Assembly: GCA_019638385.1 (NCBI GenBank)
Contig: JAHBTW010000028.1
Coordinates: 1-44,165 of the forward strand
Direction of reading: 5' to 3'
Length of the DNA: 44,165 nt
Origin: Saprospiraceae bacterium
GTDB lineage: Bacteria > Bacteroidota > Bacteroidia > Chitinophagales > Saprospiraceae
Made by a program: the position numbers and the translations under genes. The notes under the pieces are model-generated. The model did not search any database. It saw only the letters and a program-made list of their open reading frames with translations, and had not been told where the DNA came from. Positions 9,338 to 16,865 of the stretch are shown here, one piece after another. How positions within the stretch are numbered: the first letter of the stretch is position 1; each line of letters starts with the position of its first letter.

Positions 9338-9432
9338 CAGGACGCTGAACAGTTACAACATCGGGCCACAGCGCCCTAAAAAAATCTGGTGGGACGTGTT
9401 TCAGAATGAGTGACTATTTACCCACCGCTTGA

Positions 9433-9465
9433 AGCGGGGCTTGCATAAAGCTCCGCTCTTTTTTT
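9433..9465 (+). terminator. Plus-strand terminator overlapping the recR stop
   Basis: A 10-bp stem (9433-9442 with 9448-9457, one G-T pair) is followed by a T-rich run on the plus strand. recR is transcribed the other way, so this hairpin would stop a rightward transcript coming from 9194-9432, which holds no recognisable gene. Confidence 0.5.
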
Positions 9466-10087
9466 AGGTGGGTTTGTCTTCTCCGAGCTGGTAAGGAATG
9501 CGCGCTACGATGGAGCGGCCCAGAGTGAGTTCGTCGGCATATTCCAATTCGCCGCCGAAGGATACGCCCCTGGCAATGGCCGTAATTTGCACGGGGTATT
9601 CGCGCAGCTTTTTGGTGAGATAAAAAATGGTGGTATCGCCTTCAATGGTAGGGCTTACGGCCATGATGAGTTCCCGGATTTCACCGCCGGCAACGCGCTG
9701 GGCCAGGTCGTCAATGTTTAACTGATCGGGGCCGATACCTTCAATAGGCGAGATGACGCCGCCGAGCACATGATATAATCCTCGAAACTGTTGCGTATCC
9801 TCAATGGCCATTACATCGCGGATGTTTTCGACCACACACACGGTGGAGCGGTCGCGGCGCGGGTCGGCGCACACATTGCAAAGGCGCTCGTCGGCGAGGT
9901 TGTGACACATTTCGCAGGAGCGGATGCCCTGCCGCATGCGCAGCAATGCCTGAGCGAGCTGTTCGGTGTATTCGGTTTCCCGGTTGACGAGGTGCAACGC
10001 TAAGCGAAGCGCCGATTTGCGCCCGATGCCCGGCAGACCGGCAAATGCCTGTACGGCTTCTTCTAATAGTTTGGACGATAAATTCAT
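9464..10087 (-). CDS. recR: Recombination mediator RecR
   Basis: RecR acts with RecO (and RecF) in loading RecA at gaps and stalled forks. The 207-residue protein has the full family layout: a helix-hairpin-helix region (LPGIGRKSALRLALHL, residues 18-33), a C4 zinc finger (Cys58, Cys61, Cys70, Cys73), and a Toprim domain starting at CVVENIRDVMAIE and containing the HVLGG and SPTIEGD segments. The length is normal for the family (about 200). The start at 10087 gives the usual beginning, MNLSSKLLEEAVQAF. The gene stands alone; the next minus-strand gene begins upstream, 77 bp away. Confidence 0.97.
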   Translation of the reverse strand: MNLSSKLLEEAVQAFAGLPGIGRKSALRLALHLVNRETEYTEQLAQALLRMRQGIRSCEMCHNLADERLCNVCADPRRDRSTVCVVENIRDVMAIEDTQQFRGLYHVLGGVISPIEGIGPDQLNIDDLAQRVAGGEIRELIMAVSPTIEGDTTIFYLTKKLREYPVQITAIARGVSFGGELEYADELTLGRSIVARIPYQLGEDKPT

Positions 10088-10164
10088 GGAGCAAAAGTAA
10101 ACAAATGCTCTTGATAAATGAGGAGGTCCTCGAAGTGACCACCTCGTCGGCCTCGCCCCGACAC

Positions 10165-11517
10165 TTACTGCTTCACCAATCTTTGGGTGCGGCGGAATCC
10201 CTCTTGCCGTACGGTTATGAAATATACGCCTGCGGGCAGCGATTGCAGGTCGAGTTCCTGCCGGTTGGATTGAACGAACAATAGCCTTCCGGATTTATCG
10301 CGCACCACAAGGTCGAAGTTGCGCGCCGGGTCGGGAATTTCTATCCAGGTCTGTCCGGTCGTCGGGTTGGGTACGATACGAAGGCGAACGCCTGTGTTGC
10401 CGGCGCTGCTCGTGTTACTCACATTGCAAAACACCTGCATGAGTTTGCCCCAAAGGATGTTGTCAAAACTGGAAGCGGCGGCGGCCGGCGTTCCGGCGGA
10501 TTCGCCAAGGCGCACCACCACCATGTTGAGGGAGGGTATGACGTACACCTTTTGATCGTTGAGGCCCAAACCGGCGATGAGGTCGGCAGGCGCATTGGCC
10601 ACGAGCGGCCCGGGGAAGTTGATCTGGAGGCCCGGCAGTCGGAAACTTGCCTTTCCGTTGAGCCACCACAGGTAGCCGTAAGATTGGTTGAGCGGTTGGG
10701 AAGTATTCACCATCGCGTCGAAATAAGCGGCATCGCGGAGCAGCGTATCGGCGGCCCAAACGCCGCGATTTTGTATCAACAGCCCGAAGCGCGCCATGCT
10801 GCGGGTATTGCTGAAATAAACCTCGTTGTAATCTTGCTGTATCCATAAGCCGTTCATGCCGATGCGGTTTCGGATGCGGGAGTTGAAATAGGGATTCAGT
10901 CCCTGCCCGGTAGCGCTGCCCAATACGTTGGTGAGCAGGGTGTAAGGCGCGTTGTGGTAGGCCCAGCGCGTGCCGGCGTCGGCTTTGTACTCCAAACAAG
11001 CGGGCAGGGTGCAGAAATTGTCGGGAACACCGTCGTCTAAGCCGGTGCTCATGGTGAGTTGATGGCGCACGGTGATGAGCGCTTCTTTGTCGGGCGGGAG
11101 GTTGGTCCAGCCGGGGCCGAGATAGGTGGAGGTAGGTTGGTTAATGTCCAACAGCCCTTCTTGCTGTGCCTGTCCAACGAGAAAAGCGGTGAGGGTTTTT
11201 CCGGCGGAAGCCCAGTACCAGGGGCTGTCTTCGTTGAACGAACCGAAATAGCGCTCAGCGGCGATGCGGCCGTTGTGGAGAATAATGAAACCCTTGGTAT
11301 CGGTTTCCTCCAAATAGGCATACACGCTGTCTAATTGTTCCGCGCACCAGCCCAATTCTGTGGGGGATACCGTTTGCCAGGTATTGCCGCTCAGCGGCGG
11401 GAAGTAGAGGCTTTGACCATGTGCCGTGATGGAAAAAGTGAAAAAGGCGGCGAGGATATAGATTTTGGGGAAAGGCGTGAAGCCTTGATTGCTGATTCTT
11501 GAGTAAGGTAGCCACAT
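10165..11517 (-). CDS. Secreted serine hydrolase (beta-lactamase fold) with T9SS sorting domain
   Basis: I chose the start at 11517 (MWLPYSR...) because it gives a better signal peptide (hydrophobic ILAAFFTFSITAHGQ) than the in-frame start at 11571. The body is a class C beta-lactamase/penicillin-binding-protein-type serine hydrolase. It has the S-x-x-K nucleophile motif SAGK in WYWASAGKTLTAFL and the second motif Y-x-N as YHN in RWAYHNAPYTLL. The family includes esterases, peptidases and beta-lactamases, so the substrate cannot be stated. The last 80 residues (from about VRLRIVPNPTTGQ) form a T9SS type A sorting domain ending RLVKQ, so the enzyme should be secreted or surface-attached. It lies 77 bp upstream of recR. 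Confidence 0.85.
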   Translation of the reverse strand: MWLPYSRISNQGFTPFPKIYILAAFFTFSITAHGQSLYFPPLSGNTWQTVSPTELGWCAEQLDSVYAYLEETDTKGFIILHNGRIAAERYFGSFNEDSPWYWASAGKTLTAFLVGQAQQEGLLDINQPTSTYLGPGWTNLPPDKEALITVRHQLTMSTGLDDGVPDNFCTLPACLEYKADAGTRWAYHNAPYTLLTNVLGSATGQGLNPYFNSRIRNRIGMNGLWIQQDYNEVYFSNTRSMARFGLLIQNRGVWAADTLLRDAAYFDAMVNTSQPLNQSYGYLWWLNGKASFRLPGLQINFPGPLVANAPADLIAGLGLNDQKVYVIPSLNMVVVRLGESAGTPAAAASSFDNILWGKLMQVFCNVSNTSSAGNTGVRLRIVPNPTTGQTWIEIPDPARNFDLVVRDKSGRLLFVQSNRQELDLQSLPAGVYFITVRQEGFRRTQRLVKQ

Positions 11518-11672
11518 ATCTTGCAAGGAATTTGGTGAAAAAAACAATGCTTCGACAACAGGAAGGAGCAACAGTTTATTTGTTCCGGGTCTAAAAAAGA
11601 GGAAAGTTTCCGAAAAATTACGGTAGTTGGGGTTTATGCTTCAAATTTGCGAAAGAACAAAAGTACAGTGCA

Positions 11673-12251
11673 ATGATAAATCTGATCCTATTCGGCCCTC
11701 CCGGTTCCGGGAAAGGCACGCAGGCCGCTAAATTGGTGGAACGCTACAACCTCCTGCATATCTCTACGGGCGATTTGTTTCGCTACGAATTGAGCCACAA
11801 CACGCCGCTCGGCATATTAGCGCGAAGCTATATGGACAAAGGCGAGTTGGTGCCCGATGAAGTCACCATCGGCATGCTTCGCAACAAAGTGGAAGCCCAC
11901 CCGGAAGTGGACGGCTATATCTTCGACGGGTTCCCGCGCACCACTCCGCAAGCCGAAGCCTTGGATGCGCTGCTGGCGGAGCGGGGGCAAAGCATTTCCC
12001 GGCTAATCATGCTCGACGTGCCGGAAGAGGAGGTGGTCAATCGCCTGTTGGCAAGGGGAAAGGATTCCGGCCGCGCCGACGATATCAATGCAGAAATCAT
12101 TCGCAACCGCTTCACGGTGTATCAGAAAGAAACCGCACAGGTCTTCGATTTTTATGCCGCACAGGGGAAGTCCGCAAAGATTCACGGAGTGGGCAGCATT
12201 GAGGATATTTTCGCTGCCGTGTGTGCGGAAATTGATCAGGTCAACGCTTAA
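11673..12251 (+). CDS. adk: Adenylate kinase
   Basis: This cytoplasmic enzyme catalyses ATP + AMP to 2 ADP. The 192-residue protein has the P-loop GPPGSGKGT (residues 8-16), the AMP-binding segments HISTGDLFR and DGFPRT, and the LID-side arginines in LLARGKDSGRADD. The LID is the short kind without a zinc-binding four-Cys insertion, as in the roughly 190-residue bacterial and cytosolic forms. The stop is separated by one base from the start of the paaZ-type gene, so the two are probably co-transcribed. Confidence 0.96.
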   Translation: MINLILFGPPGSGKGTQAAKLVERYNLLHISTGDLFRYELSHNTPLGILARSYMDKGELVPDEVTIGMLRNKVEAHPEVDGYIFDGFPRTTPQAEALDALLAERGQSISRLIMLDVPEEEVVNRLLARGKDSGRADDINAEIIRNRFTVYQKETAQVFDFYAAQGKSAKIHGVGSIEDIFAAVCAEIDQVNA

Positions 12252-12252
12252 T

Positions 12253-14289
12253 ATGAATCTCCACAACTACCTTCTCGGCCGCTGGACGCCCCACGAGGGC
12301 GCAGGCATTCCGCAATACGATGCCGTCACCGGCGATGTGATTTGTACGGCGAGCAGCGACGGACTTGACTTTGCCGCTATTGCCGACTACGGTCGCCGCA
12401 CCGGCGGACCGGCGCTGCGCCGCATGACCTTTCAGGAGCGCGGCCGCATGCTCAAAGCGCTGGCCCTGCACCTCAACGAGATCAAAGAAAAATACTACCC
12501 GCTCAGCTACCGCACGGGCGCTACCCGCTCCGATAGCTGGATAGACATTGACGGCGGCATCGGCACACTCTTCGCCTACGCGAGCCTGCGCCGCAAGCTG
12601 CCCGATACGCCCTGGTATGTGGACGGCGAACAGGCTAAGCTCTCACAGGAGGGCACTTTCATCGGCCATCACCTCATGACGGCCAAGCCCGGTATCGCCA
12701 TTCACATCAATGCGTTCAACTTCCCGATATGGGGTATGTTGGAAAAACTGTCGGCGAACCTGCTGGCCGGCGTACCCGCTATTGTAAAGCCGTCGGAGGT
12801 CACGTCCTTCCTCGCCGAAGCAATGGTGCGCGACATCATCGCCTCGGGTATATTGCCCGAAGGCGCGCTTCAACTCGTTTGCGGCGCCGGCATCGGCATC
12901 CTCGACCCTGTGGGGTCGCAGGATGTGGTCACTTTTACCGGCTCTGCGGAGACCGGCCGCCTGCTCAAAACCTATCCCACCATCATCGAGCATTCCGTGC
13001 CGTTCAACATGGAAGCCGACAGCCTCAACGCCGCCATCCTCGGCGAAGATGGGGAGCCGGGTACGCCCGAATTTGATCTCTACATCAAAGAAGTGCGCCG
13101 TGAAATGACGGCCAAGGCCGGCCAGAAATGCACTGCCATTCGCCGCATGATCGTGCCGGAGCATTTGACGGAAGCGGTACAAAAGGCGCTGGCGCGCGAA
13201 CTGCTGAAAACCGCCGTCGGCGACCCGCGCGCGGAAGGCGTGCGCATGGGCGCTTTGGTCAACCGGGAACAAGCCGCAGAAGTGAAGCGCCGGGTGGAAA
13301 TGCTCCGCCAACACAGTCCCATCATCATCGGCGATTTGGTGGAATTTGAAGTCATCGGCGCCGACAAAAACAAAGGCGCTTTCCTGCCGCCCATCGTGAT
13401 GCTGAATGCGCAGCCCTTTCTGCACCGCGACAGCCACGAGGTGGAAGCCTTCGGCCCGGTGTGTACCCTCATGCCGTATCGCAGCATAGACGAAGCCATT
13501 GAACTGGCCAATATGGGCAAAGGCTCCTTAGTGAGCAGCATTGCCACTTATGACGAAAACATTTCCCGCGAATACGTCTTCGGCGCGGCGCCCTACCACG
13601 GCCGCATTCTCATCCTCAACCGCGACAGCGCCAAAGAGAGCACCGGGCACGGTTCGCCCATGCCGCTGCTCGTACATGGCGGCCCCGGGCGCGCCGGCGG
13701 CGGCGAGGAAATGGGCGGCCTGCGCGGCATCAAACACTACTTGCAACGCACCGCTATACAAGGTCATCCCACCATGATAACCGCCGTGAGCGGAGTGTAT
13801 CAGCAGGGCGGACGGCAGATCGAAGCGGCTGCGCACCCCTTCAGCAAACCATTCGAAGCGCTCCAAATCGGCGAAACCCTCACCACGGCGAAACACACCG
13901 TCACGGAAGCCGACATCGTCAATTTCGCCAATCTCAGCGGCGATCACTTTTATGCCCACACCGATGTCACCGCGTTGGAAGGCACGCCCTTCACGCAGCG
14001 CGTGGCGCACGGCTATTGGGTACTCTCCAAAGCTGCCGGCCTCTTCGTACAAGCCAAAAAAGGCCCCGTATTGCTCAACTACGGCCTCGAAGAATGCCGC
14101 TTTACCAAACCCGTTTATCCCGGCATGACCATCGGCGTGCGCCTCACGGTGAAGGAAAAAGTAGCCCAGGAAAAACGCGAGGACGAGGATTACCAAAAAG
14201 GCATCGTAAAATGGCTCGTGGACGTATATGACGAAACCGGCGAAACGGTAGCCATCGCCACGATATTGACGATGGTGCGGATGGGGTGA
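12253..14289 (+). CDS. paaZ: PaaZ-type bifunctional aldehyde dehydrogenase / enoyl-CoA hydratase
   Basis: The 678-residue protein matches the length and layout of PaaZ, which opens the oxepin-CoA ring in phenylacetate breakdown and oxidises the resulting aldehyde. The N-terminal aldehyde dehydrogenase half (to about residue 520) shows the VTFTGSAETGR cofactor segment, the catalytic Glu region NMEADSLN and the catalytic Cys in KAGQKCTAIRRM. The C-terminal half (from about 530) is a MaoC-like hot-dog hydratase with FANLSGDHFYAHTD and RVAHGYWVLSKAAG. I chose the ATG at 12253, one base after the adk stop, because upstream in-frame sequence is only adk in another frame. No other paa genes are in the window, so the pathway role is inferred from the family. 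Confidence 0.9.
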   Translation: MNLHNYLLGRWTPHEGAGIPQYDAVTGDVICTASSDGLDFAAIADYGRRTGGPALRRMTFQERGRMLKALALHLNEIKEKYYPLSYRTGATRSDSWIDIDGGIGTLFAYASLRRKLPDTPWYVDGEQAKLSQEGTFIGHHLMTAKPGIAIHINAFNFPIWGMLEKLSANLLAGVPAIVKPSEVTSFLAEAMVRDIIASGILPEGALQLVCGAGIGILDPVGSQDVVTFTGSAETGRLLKTYPTIIEHSVPFNMEADSLNAAILGEDGEPGTPEFDLYIKEVRREMTAKAGQKCTAIRRMIVPEHLTEAVQKALARELLKTAVGDPRAEGVRMGALVNREQAAEVKRRVEMLRQHSPIIIGDLVEFEVIGADKNKGAFLPPIVMLNAQPFLHRDSHEVEAFGPVCTLMPYRSIDEAIELANMGKGSLVSSIATYDENISREYVFGAAPYHGRILILNRDSAKESTGHGSPMPLLVHGGPGRAGGGEEMGGLRGIKHYLQRTAIQGHPTMITAVSGVYQQGGRQIEAAAHPFSKPFEALQIGETLTTAKHTVTEADIVNFANLSGDHFYAHTDVTALEGTPFTQRVAHGYWVLSKAAGLFVQAKKGPVLLNYGLEECRFTKPVYPGMTIGVRLTVKEKVAQEKREDEDYQKGIVKWLVDVYDETGETVAIATILTMVRMG

Positions 14290-14372
14290 GAGGGAGTCGA
14301 AAGAAGGTTAAAGTAGAAAGGTTAAAGTGAAAAGGTTAAAGGCGCCGATAGGGCTGTGGAGTGCGATCGGTA

Positions 14373-14510
14373 GCGAGGTGACATCTACCACCGGACCGGC
14401 TCTACAAGCGGTGGGAGGTGTCATCTCGCGGCAAGGAAGGAGGGGTCAAAACCTTTTTCAGATAACACCTCCCGCAGCGCTAAGGCGCGGCATTAGATGT
14501 CACCTGAAAA
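14373..14510. repeat. Inverted pair of REP-like hairpins upstream of the RAYT
   Basis: Hairpin A pairs 14373-14393 with 14409-14429 (21 positions, three imperfect). Hairpin B spans 14454-14510. A carries AGGTGACATCTA then AGGTGTCATCT; B carries the same core on the opposite strand, so the two form an inverted doublet. A matching doublet lies directly after the transposase gene. Confidence 0.8.
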
Positions 14511-14527
14511 CAAGCACAAACCCATCA

Positions 14528-15211
14528 ATGATGCGAAAAAGAAAACAAAAGCCAGATTATACGGCTCCGTTACAAGCCGAGCATACCTACCATATATACA
14601 ACCGCACCAACAATAAGGAAGCCCTGTTCCGGGATGATACGGAACGGCGATATTTTCTCTCCAAGTATGAGGAATATATCATGCCGTATGTGGACTCCTT
14701 GGCGTACTGTCTTCTGGGCAACCACTTCCATCTTTTAGTTCGGGTAAAAAGTGTCGAACTCATTTATGTCCTCGTGCAAGGAATCAGGCCCCAAGACCGC
14801 ACGGAGGCCCAGAAAGCACTCCTGGCCTCGCCGGAGGAAAACCGAAGCGTTCAGGAAGTGTTGGCCGCCCAATTTACCCGACTTTTTACATCGTATGCCG
14901 TACATGTAAATCCCAAATGGGATCGAAAAGGAAATTTATTTCACCGCCCGTTCAAGAGAATTTTAGTGGACAGTGAAGTCTATTTCGCTCGCTTGGTGTA
15001 CTATATTCACAAAAAACCGGAAAAGCATAGGGTTTATCACGACTTCACCAAGTATTTTTGGAGTTCATACCAAGCATATTTATCGGACAAACCCACGCGG
15101 CTGAAAAGAGAAGAAGTGTTGGGGTGGTTTGGAGGGAGAAAGGCATTTGAGGATTTTCACCGGCAAGAGCATGATCTGGATGATATGAATGATCTTTTGT
15201 TGGAGGATTGA
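14528..15211 (+). CDS. REP-associated tyrosine transposase (RAYT, IS200-like Y1 family)
   Basis: RAYTs are single-copy relatives of IS200/IS605 transposases that act on REP hairpins. The 227-residue protein has the HUH metal motif as His66-Phe-His68 in LLGNHFHLLVRV, an early TYHIYNRTNNKEALF segment typical of the family, and a downstream Tyr pair (158/159) in FARLVYYIHKKP that should hold the nucleophile. I chose the ATG at 14528 (or the adjacent 14531) because the open frame upstream passes through the two hairpins and reads as non-protein sequence. Matched hairpin doublets lie just before and after the gene, as expected for a RAYT with its own REP family. Confidence 0.9.
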   Translation: MMRKRKQKPDYTAPLQAEHTYHIYNRTNNKEALFRDDTERRYFLSKYEEYIMPYVDSLAYCLLGNHFHLLVRVKSVELIYVLVQGIRPQDRTEAQKALLASPEENRSVQEVLAAQFTRLFTSYAVHVNPKWDRKGNLFHRPFKRILVDSEVYFARLVYYIHKKPEKHRVYHDFTKYFWSSYQAYLSDKPTRLKREEVLGWFGGRKAFEDFHRQEHDLDDMNDLLLED

Positions 15212-15217
15212 CAGCAA

Positions 15218-15351
15218 GCGAGGTGACATCTACCACTGGACCAGCTCTACAAGCGGTGGGAGGTGTCATCTCGCGACACGGGAGTATTACTCAAAATTGT
15301 TTTCAGATGACACCTTCCGCGCCTTGGGGCGCGTTAGATGTCACCTGAAAA
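15218..15351. repeat. Inverted pair of REP-like hairpins downstream of the RAYT
   Basis: Hairpin A' pairs 15218-15238 with 15254-15274. Hairpin B' pairs 15300-15323 with 15328-15351 (24 positions, few mismatches) around TTGG. The block is a direct repeat of 14373-14510, so the gene is bracketed by two equal doublets. Confidence 0.85.
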
Positions 15352-15400
15352 CAAGCGAGCCGGCCGGATGGCGGCTTCGAAGGTTGCGGGCGCCTTATTA

Positions 15401-15446
15401 GCGGGAGGTCAGGAAGTAATTTCGAAATAACTTCCTAACATCCCGG
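15401..15446. repeat. Long imperfect hairpin, unknown family
   Basis: GCGGGAGGT and AGGAAGTAATT pair with AATAACTTCCT and ACATCCCG around a TCG(A) turn. It lies in the 272-bp gap before queD and is unlike the RAYT hairpins. It may be a small transposable element remnant. Confidence 0.5.
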
Positions 15447-15623
15447 ACAAATGCCGCCAAGAGTTCTTGTTAATCGTATTGGATAAAATTACCTCCTGCC
15501 CGGTGCAGCGCTTCAAGCGTTGCGTTGTAGATTCCTACGGAATGACAAGGGAGTACAGGCAGGACGGCCTCCCTCCGCAACCATCCGCCCGCCCATCTGT
15601 TTGCTATTCAAAAACCGAATGCC

Positions 15624-16037
15624 ATGAGAATCGCTGCCTATCGCAAAGCCCATTTCAATGCTGCGCACCGCCTGCACAACCCGGCCTGGTCGGATGAAAA
15701 AAACCGCGAGGTGTTTGGGCTGTGCAACAACCCCAATTATCACGGGCACAATTACGAATTGGAAGTGAAAGTGGCCGGAGAGGTGGACCCCGATACCGGC
15801 TATCTGATTGACCTCGGCATCTTGCGCGATATCATCCACGAGGAGGTGGAGCTGCGCTTCGATCACAAAAACCTGAATTTGGACACGGAGGAGTTTAAAA
15901 ACCTCAATCCCAGCGCCGAGCATATTTGCTACGTCATCTGGCAACTCATTCGCAAGCGGTTAGACCCCAAATACGATCTGTGGGTGCGCTTGTATGAAAC
16001 TCCGCGAAATTTTGTAGAGTACCCGGTTACGGCCTGA
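15624..16037 (+). CDS. queD: 6-carboxy-5,6,7,8-tetrahydropterin synthase (QueD/PTPS family)
   Basis: QueD turns 7,8-dihydroneopterin triphosphate into 6-carboxytetrahydropterin, the second step to preQ0 and queuosine. The 137-residue protein has the zinc ligands His15 (in FNAAHRL), His40 and His42 (in NYHGHNY), and the catalytic Cys34 (FGLCNNPNYHGH). DHKNLNLD (about residues 80-87) and the C-terminal YETPRNFVEY carry the conserved His and Glu positions. The CxxxxHGH form fits QueD/PTPS rather than a degenerate paralogue. The 3' end overlaps the convergent T9SS protein gene by 11 bp. No other queuosine gene is nearby, and I could not identify a preQ1 riboswitch upstream. Confidence 0.92.
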   Translation: MRIAAYRKAHFNAAHRLHNPAWSDEKNREVFGLCNNPNYHGHNYELEVKVAGEVDPDTGYLIDLGILRDIIHEEVELRFDHKNLNLDTEEFKNLNPSAEHICYVIWQLIRKRLDPKYDLWVRLYETPRNFVEYPVTA

Positions 16038-16761
16038 ACGCGCGCTTGATCACCCGTACGGTTTTGATATTCCGGTAACGGCTGTCTAAAAGGCTGACCA
16101 TGTACATGCCGTCCGGGAGACCGGCGAGGCTGTAACGTCTGCCTTCCACGGCATCGAACAGGCGCACCTGACGGCCGAGCGTGTTATAAACCGCTACACG
16201 GCTGACCTGACTGCCCGCAGAAAGTTGGAATTGGTCAACAGTAGGATTGGGAAACACCCGGATGTCTTGCTTGCCGGCGCCGTTGTTGGTACTGCTGGTC
16301 AGAGAAGCATTGAAGACATAAGTACCGGTAAGTACTGTGGTGGTGTCGGTTCCGATGGTGAATTGAATATTTACGGTAGTGCTCCCTGCAAATTGATGGG
16401 GGAGTACATGCACGTCTAAGTTGGAAGTGCCGCCCGGCGCCAATATGACCGGCGCGTCGAGATCAAACTCCGGCATGATATTAGAACTTACAAAAGGAGG
16501 ATAGCAGGAGGTGTTGTCGCACACCAATACTTCCCAGCCCATAGGAAGCGTGGGCATGATGCGATTCCAGCGCACCGATACCGGCGAAGATGAAACGTTG
16601 GTGAGGGTGGCATAAGCGACCAATTCGTAGTTCGGGTCGTTCATGTTGATGATGTCGTTGGCCTCCGACGGATTGGGCGAAAGCGAAAGAACGACGTCTT
16701 GGGCGGGCAGAAGGATAGCGGCGAGGCTAAAGGTGAAAAGCAGTAAAAGTTGTTTCATCAT
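16027..16761 (-). CDS. Small secreted protein with T9SS type A sorting domain
   Basis: The 244-residue protein has a signal peptide (MMKQLLLLFTFSLAAILLPAQ). Residues 25-155 form a beta-rich region with two Cys close together (CDNTSC, about 80-85) and a pattern of a small immunoglobulin-like or DUF-type sandwich; I do not recognise a named family. The last 75 residues (DIRVFPNPTVDQF... to VRVIKRAF) are a T9SS type A sorting domain with the PNP motif and LAGLPDGMYMVSL. It is thus expected at the cell surface or secreted. It overlaps queD by 11 bp tail to tail. Confidence 0.8.
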   Translation of the reverse strand: MMKQLLLLFTFSLAAILLPAQDVVLSLSPNPSEANDIINMNDPNYELVAYATLTNVSSSPVSVRWNRIMPTLPMGWEVLVCDNTSCYPPFVSSNIMPEFDLDAPVILAPGGTSNLDVHVLPHQFAGSTTVNIQFTIGTDTTTVLTGTYVFNASLTSSTNNGAGKQDIRVFPNPTVDQFQLSAGSQVSRVAVYNTLGRQVRLFDAVEGRRYSLAGLPDGMYMVSLLDSRYRNIKTVRVIKRAFRP

Positions 16762-16784
16762 TCAATGAATTTAAAATCAGACTA

Positions 16785-16815
16785 CAAAGTTCGGATTAAA
16801 AACCCGAACAATCAA
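16785..16815 (-). promoter_or_regulatory. Candidate promoter of the small T9SS protein gene
   Basis: On the minus strand a TTG (plus 16813-16815) is followed after 20 bp by GAACTTTG (16785-16792), one mismatch from TAnnTTTG. It lies 24 bp upstream of the start codon at 16761. Confidence 0.4.
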
Positions 16816-16865
16816 GTGCTGAAATCATAATGAAATGCAAAATGTCGTATCAGCTACAAGGTTTT

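Noticed and set aside
12088..12252. Upstream extension of the paaZ-type frame
   Set aside because: It lies inside adk in another frame; the ATG at 12253 follows the adk stop directly and gives the family N-terminus.
14327..14527. N-terminal extension of the transposase
   Set aside because: The extra 67 codons run through the REP-like hairpins and do not resemble protein. The start at 14528 gives the usual RAYT N-terminus.
15446..15623. preQ1 riboswitch before queD
   Set aside because: I could not identify the short hairpin and A-rich tail of a preQ1 aptamer, only dispersed repeat-like words.
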